Positions 6,738 through 6,754 of a DNA stretch of 6,754 nt are shown piece by piece. Under the pieces are notes generated by a model. That model saw only the letters and a list, made by a program, of their open reading frames with translations. It was not told where the DNA came from and did not search any database. A program made the position numbers and the translations under genes. Origin of the DNA: an uncultured Phascolarctobacterium sp. (GTDB lineage Bacteria > Bacillota > Negativicutes > Acidaminococcales > Acidaminococcaceae); contig USHB01000084.1 in assembly GCA_900554395.1 (NCBI GenBank), positions 1 to 6,754 on the forward strand, given 5' to 3'. Numbering within the stretch: position 1 is the stretch's first letter; the number at the start of each line of letters is the position of its first letter.

Positions 6738-6754
6738 CTATTATCGGCAGTATA

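Larger units (their letters stand above)
6599..6754. other. Intergenic control region upstream of rny
   Basis: This stretch holds the rny promoter, leader hairpin and ribosome binding site. No confident gene is visible. Minus-strand frames entering from base 6754 are short: one stops at TGA 6727-6725. The 3' end of an upstream gene may therefore lie at the window edge, but too little is visible to identify it. Confidence 0.5.

Noticed and set aside
1..6754. Mobile elements, CRISPR repeats, tRNA/rRNA genes, attachment sites or a defence system.
   Set aside because: No transposase or integrase, no regularly spaced repeats and no tRNA-like fold were seen; all long frames that make sense are core housekeeping genes.

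Overview
The window is a compact bacterial chromosome segment with every gene on the minus strand. Transcription runs from high to low coordinates: rny (RNase Y), rnj (RNase J), ftsK/spoIIIE (DNA translocase), then the 5' part of a rodZ-like cell-shape gene that leaves the window at base 1. Having both RNase Y and RNase J, a SpoIIIE-like four-helix FtsK, AGGAGG-type ribosome binding sites, sigma-A-like promoters and hairpin-plus-T terminators points to Bacillota. The absence of sporulation genes and the moderately AT-rich composition would fit a Negativicutes member such as the Acidaminococcaceae, but that genus-level guess rests on protein resemblance recalled from memory and was not tested.

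Layout. Bases 6754-6599 hold the rny control region: a good promoter (TTGACT, 17 bp, TAAAAT), then a terminator-like hairpin with eight U residues, then a very strong ribosome binding site. rny fills 6598-5054 and ends at a textbook intrinsic terminator (5039-5007). Bases 5006-4836 hold an AT-rich stretch, a promoter with a perfect TATAAT, and a leader of about 80 nt. From there rnj (4835-3171), ftsK (3149 or 3158 to 576) and rodZ (561 to beyond 1) follow with gaps of 14-21 nt and no terminator between them, so they look like one operon.

How the genes work together. RNase Y is the membrane-tethered endonuclease and RNase J the 5'-exonuclease/endonuclease that dominate mRNA decay in many Bacillota. 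Here they are neighbours but sit in separately controlled units. FtsK moves chromosome DNA through the closing septum, and RodZ links the cell-wall elongation machinery to the membrane. RNase J is therefore probably co-transcribed with division and shape genes.

The protein genes are ordinary and intact; I see no mobile element, CRISPR array, tRNA or rRNA, and no evidence of an unknown multi-gene system. The parts worth a second look are regulatory: the terminator-like hairpin lying between the rny promoter and its start codon, and translation starts that avoid ATG. In both rny and ftsK the first GTG is buried inside the Shine-Dalgarno sequence, and rny may use AUU. No gene-free stretch exceeds 300 bases.
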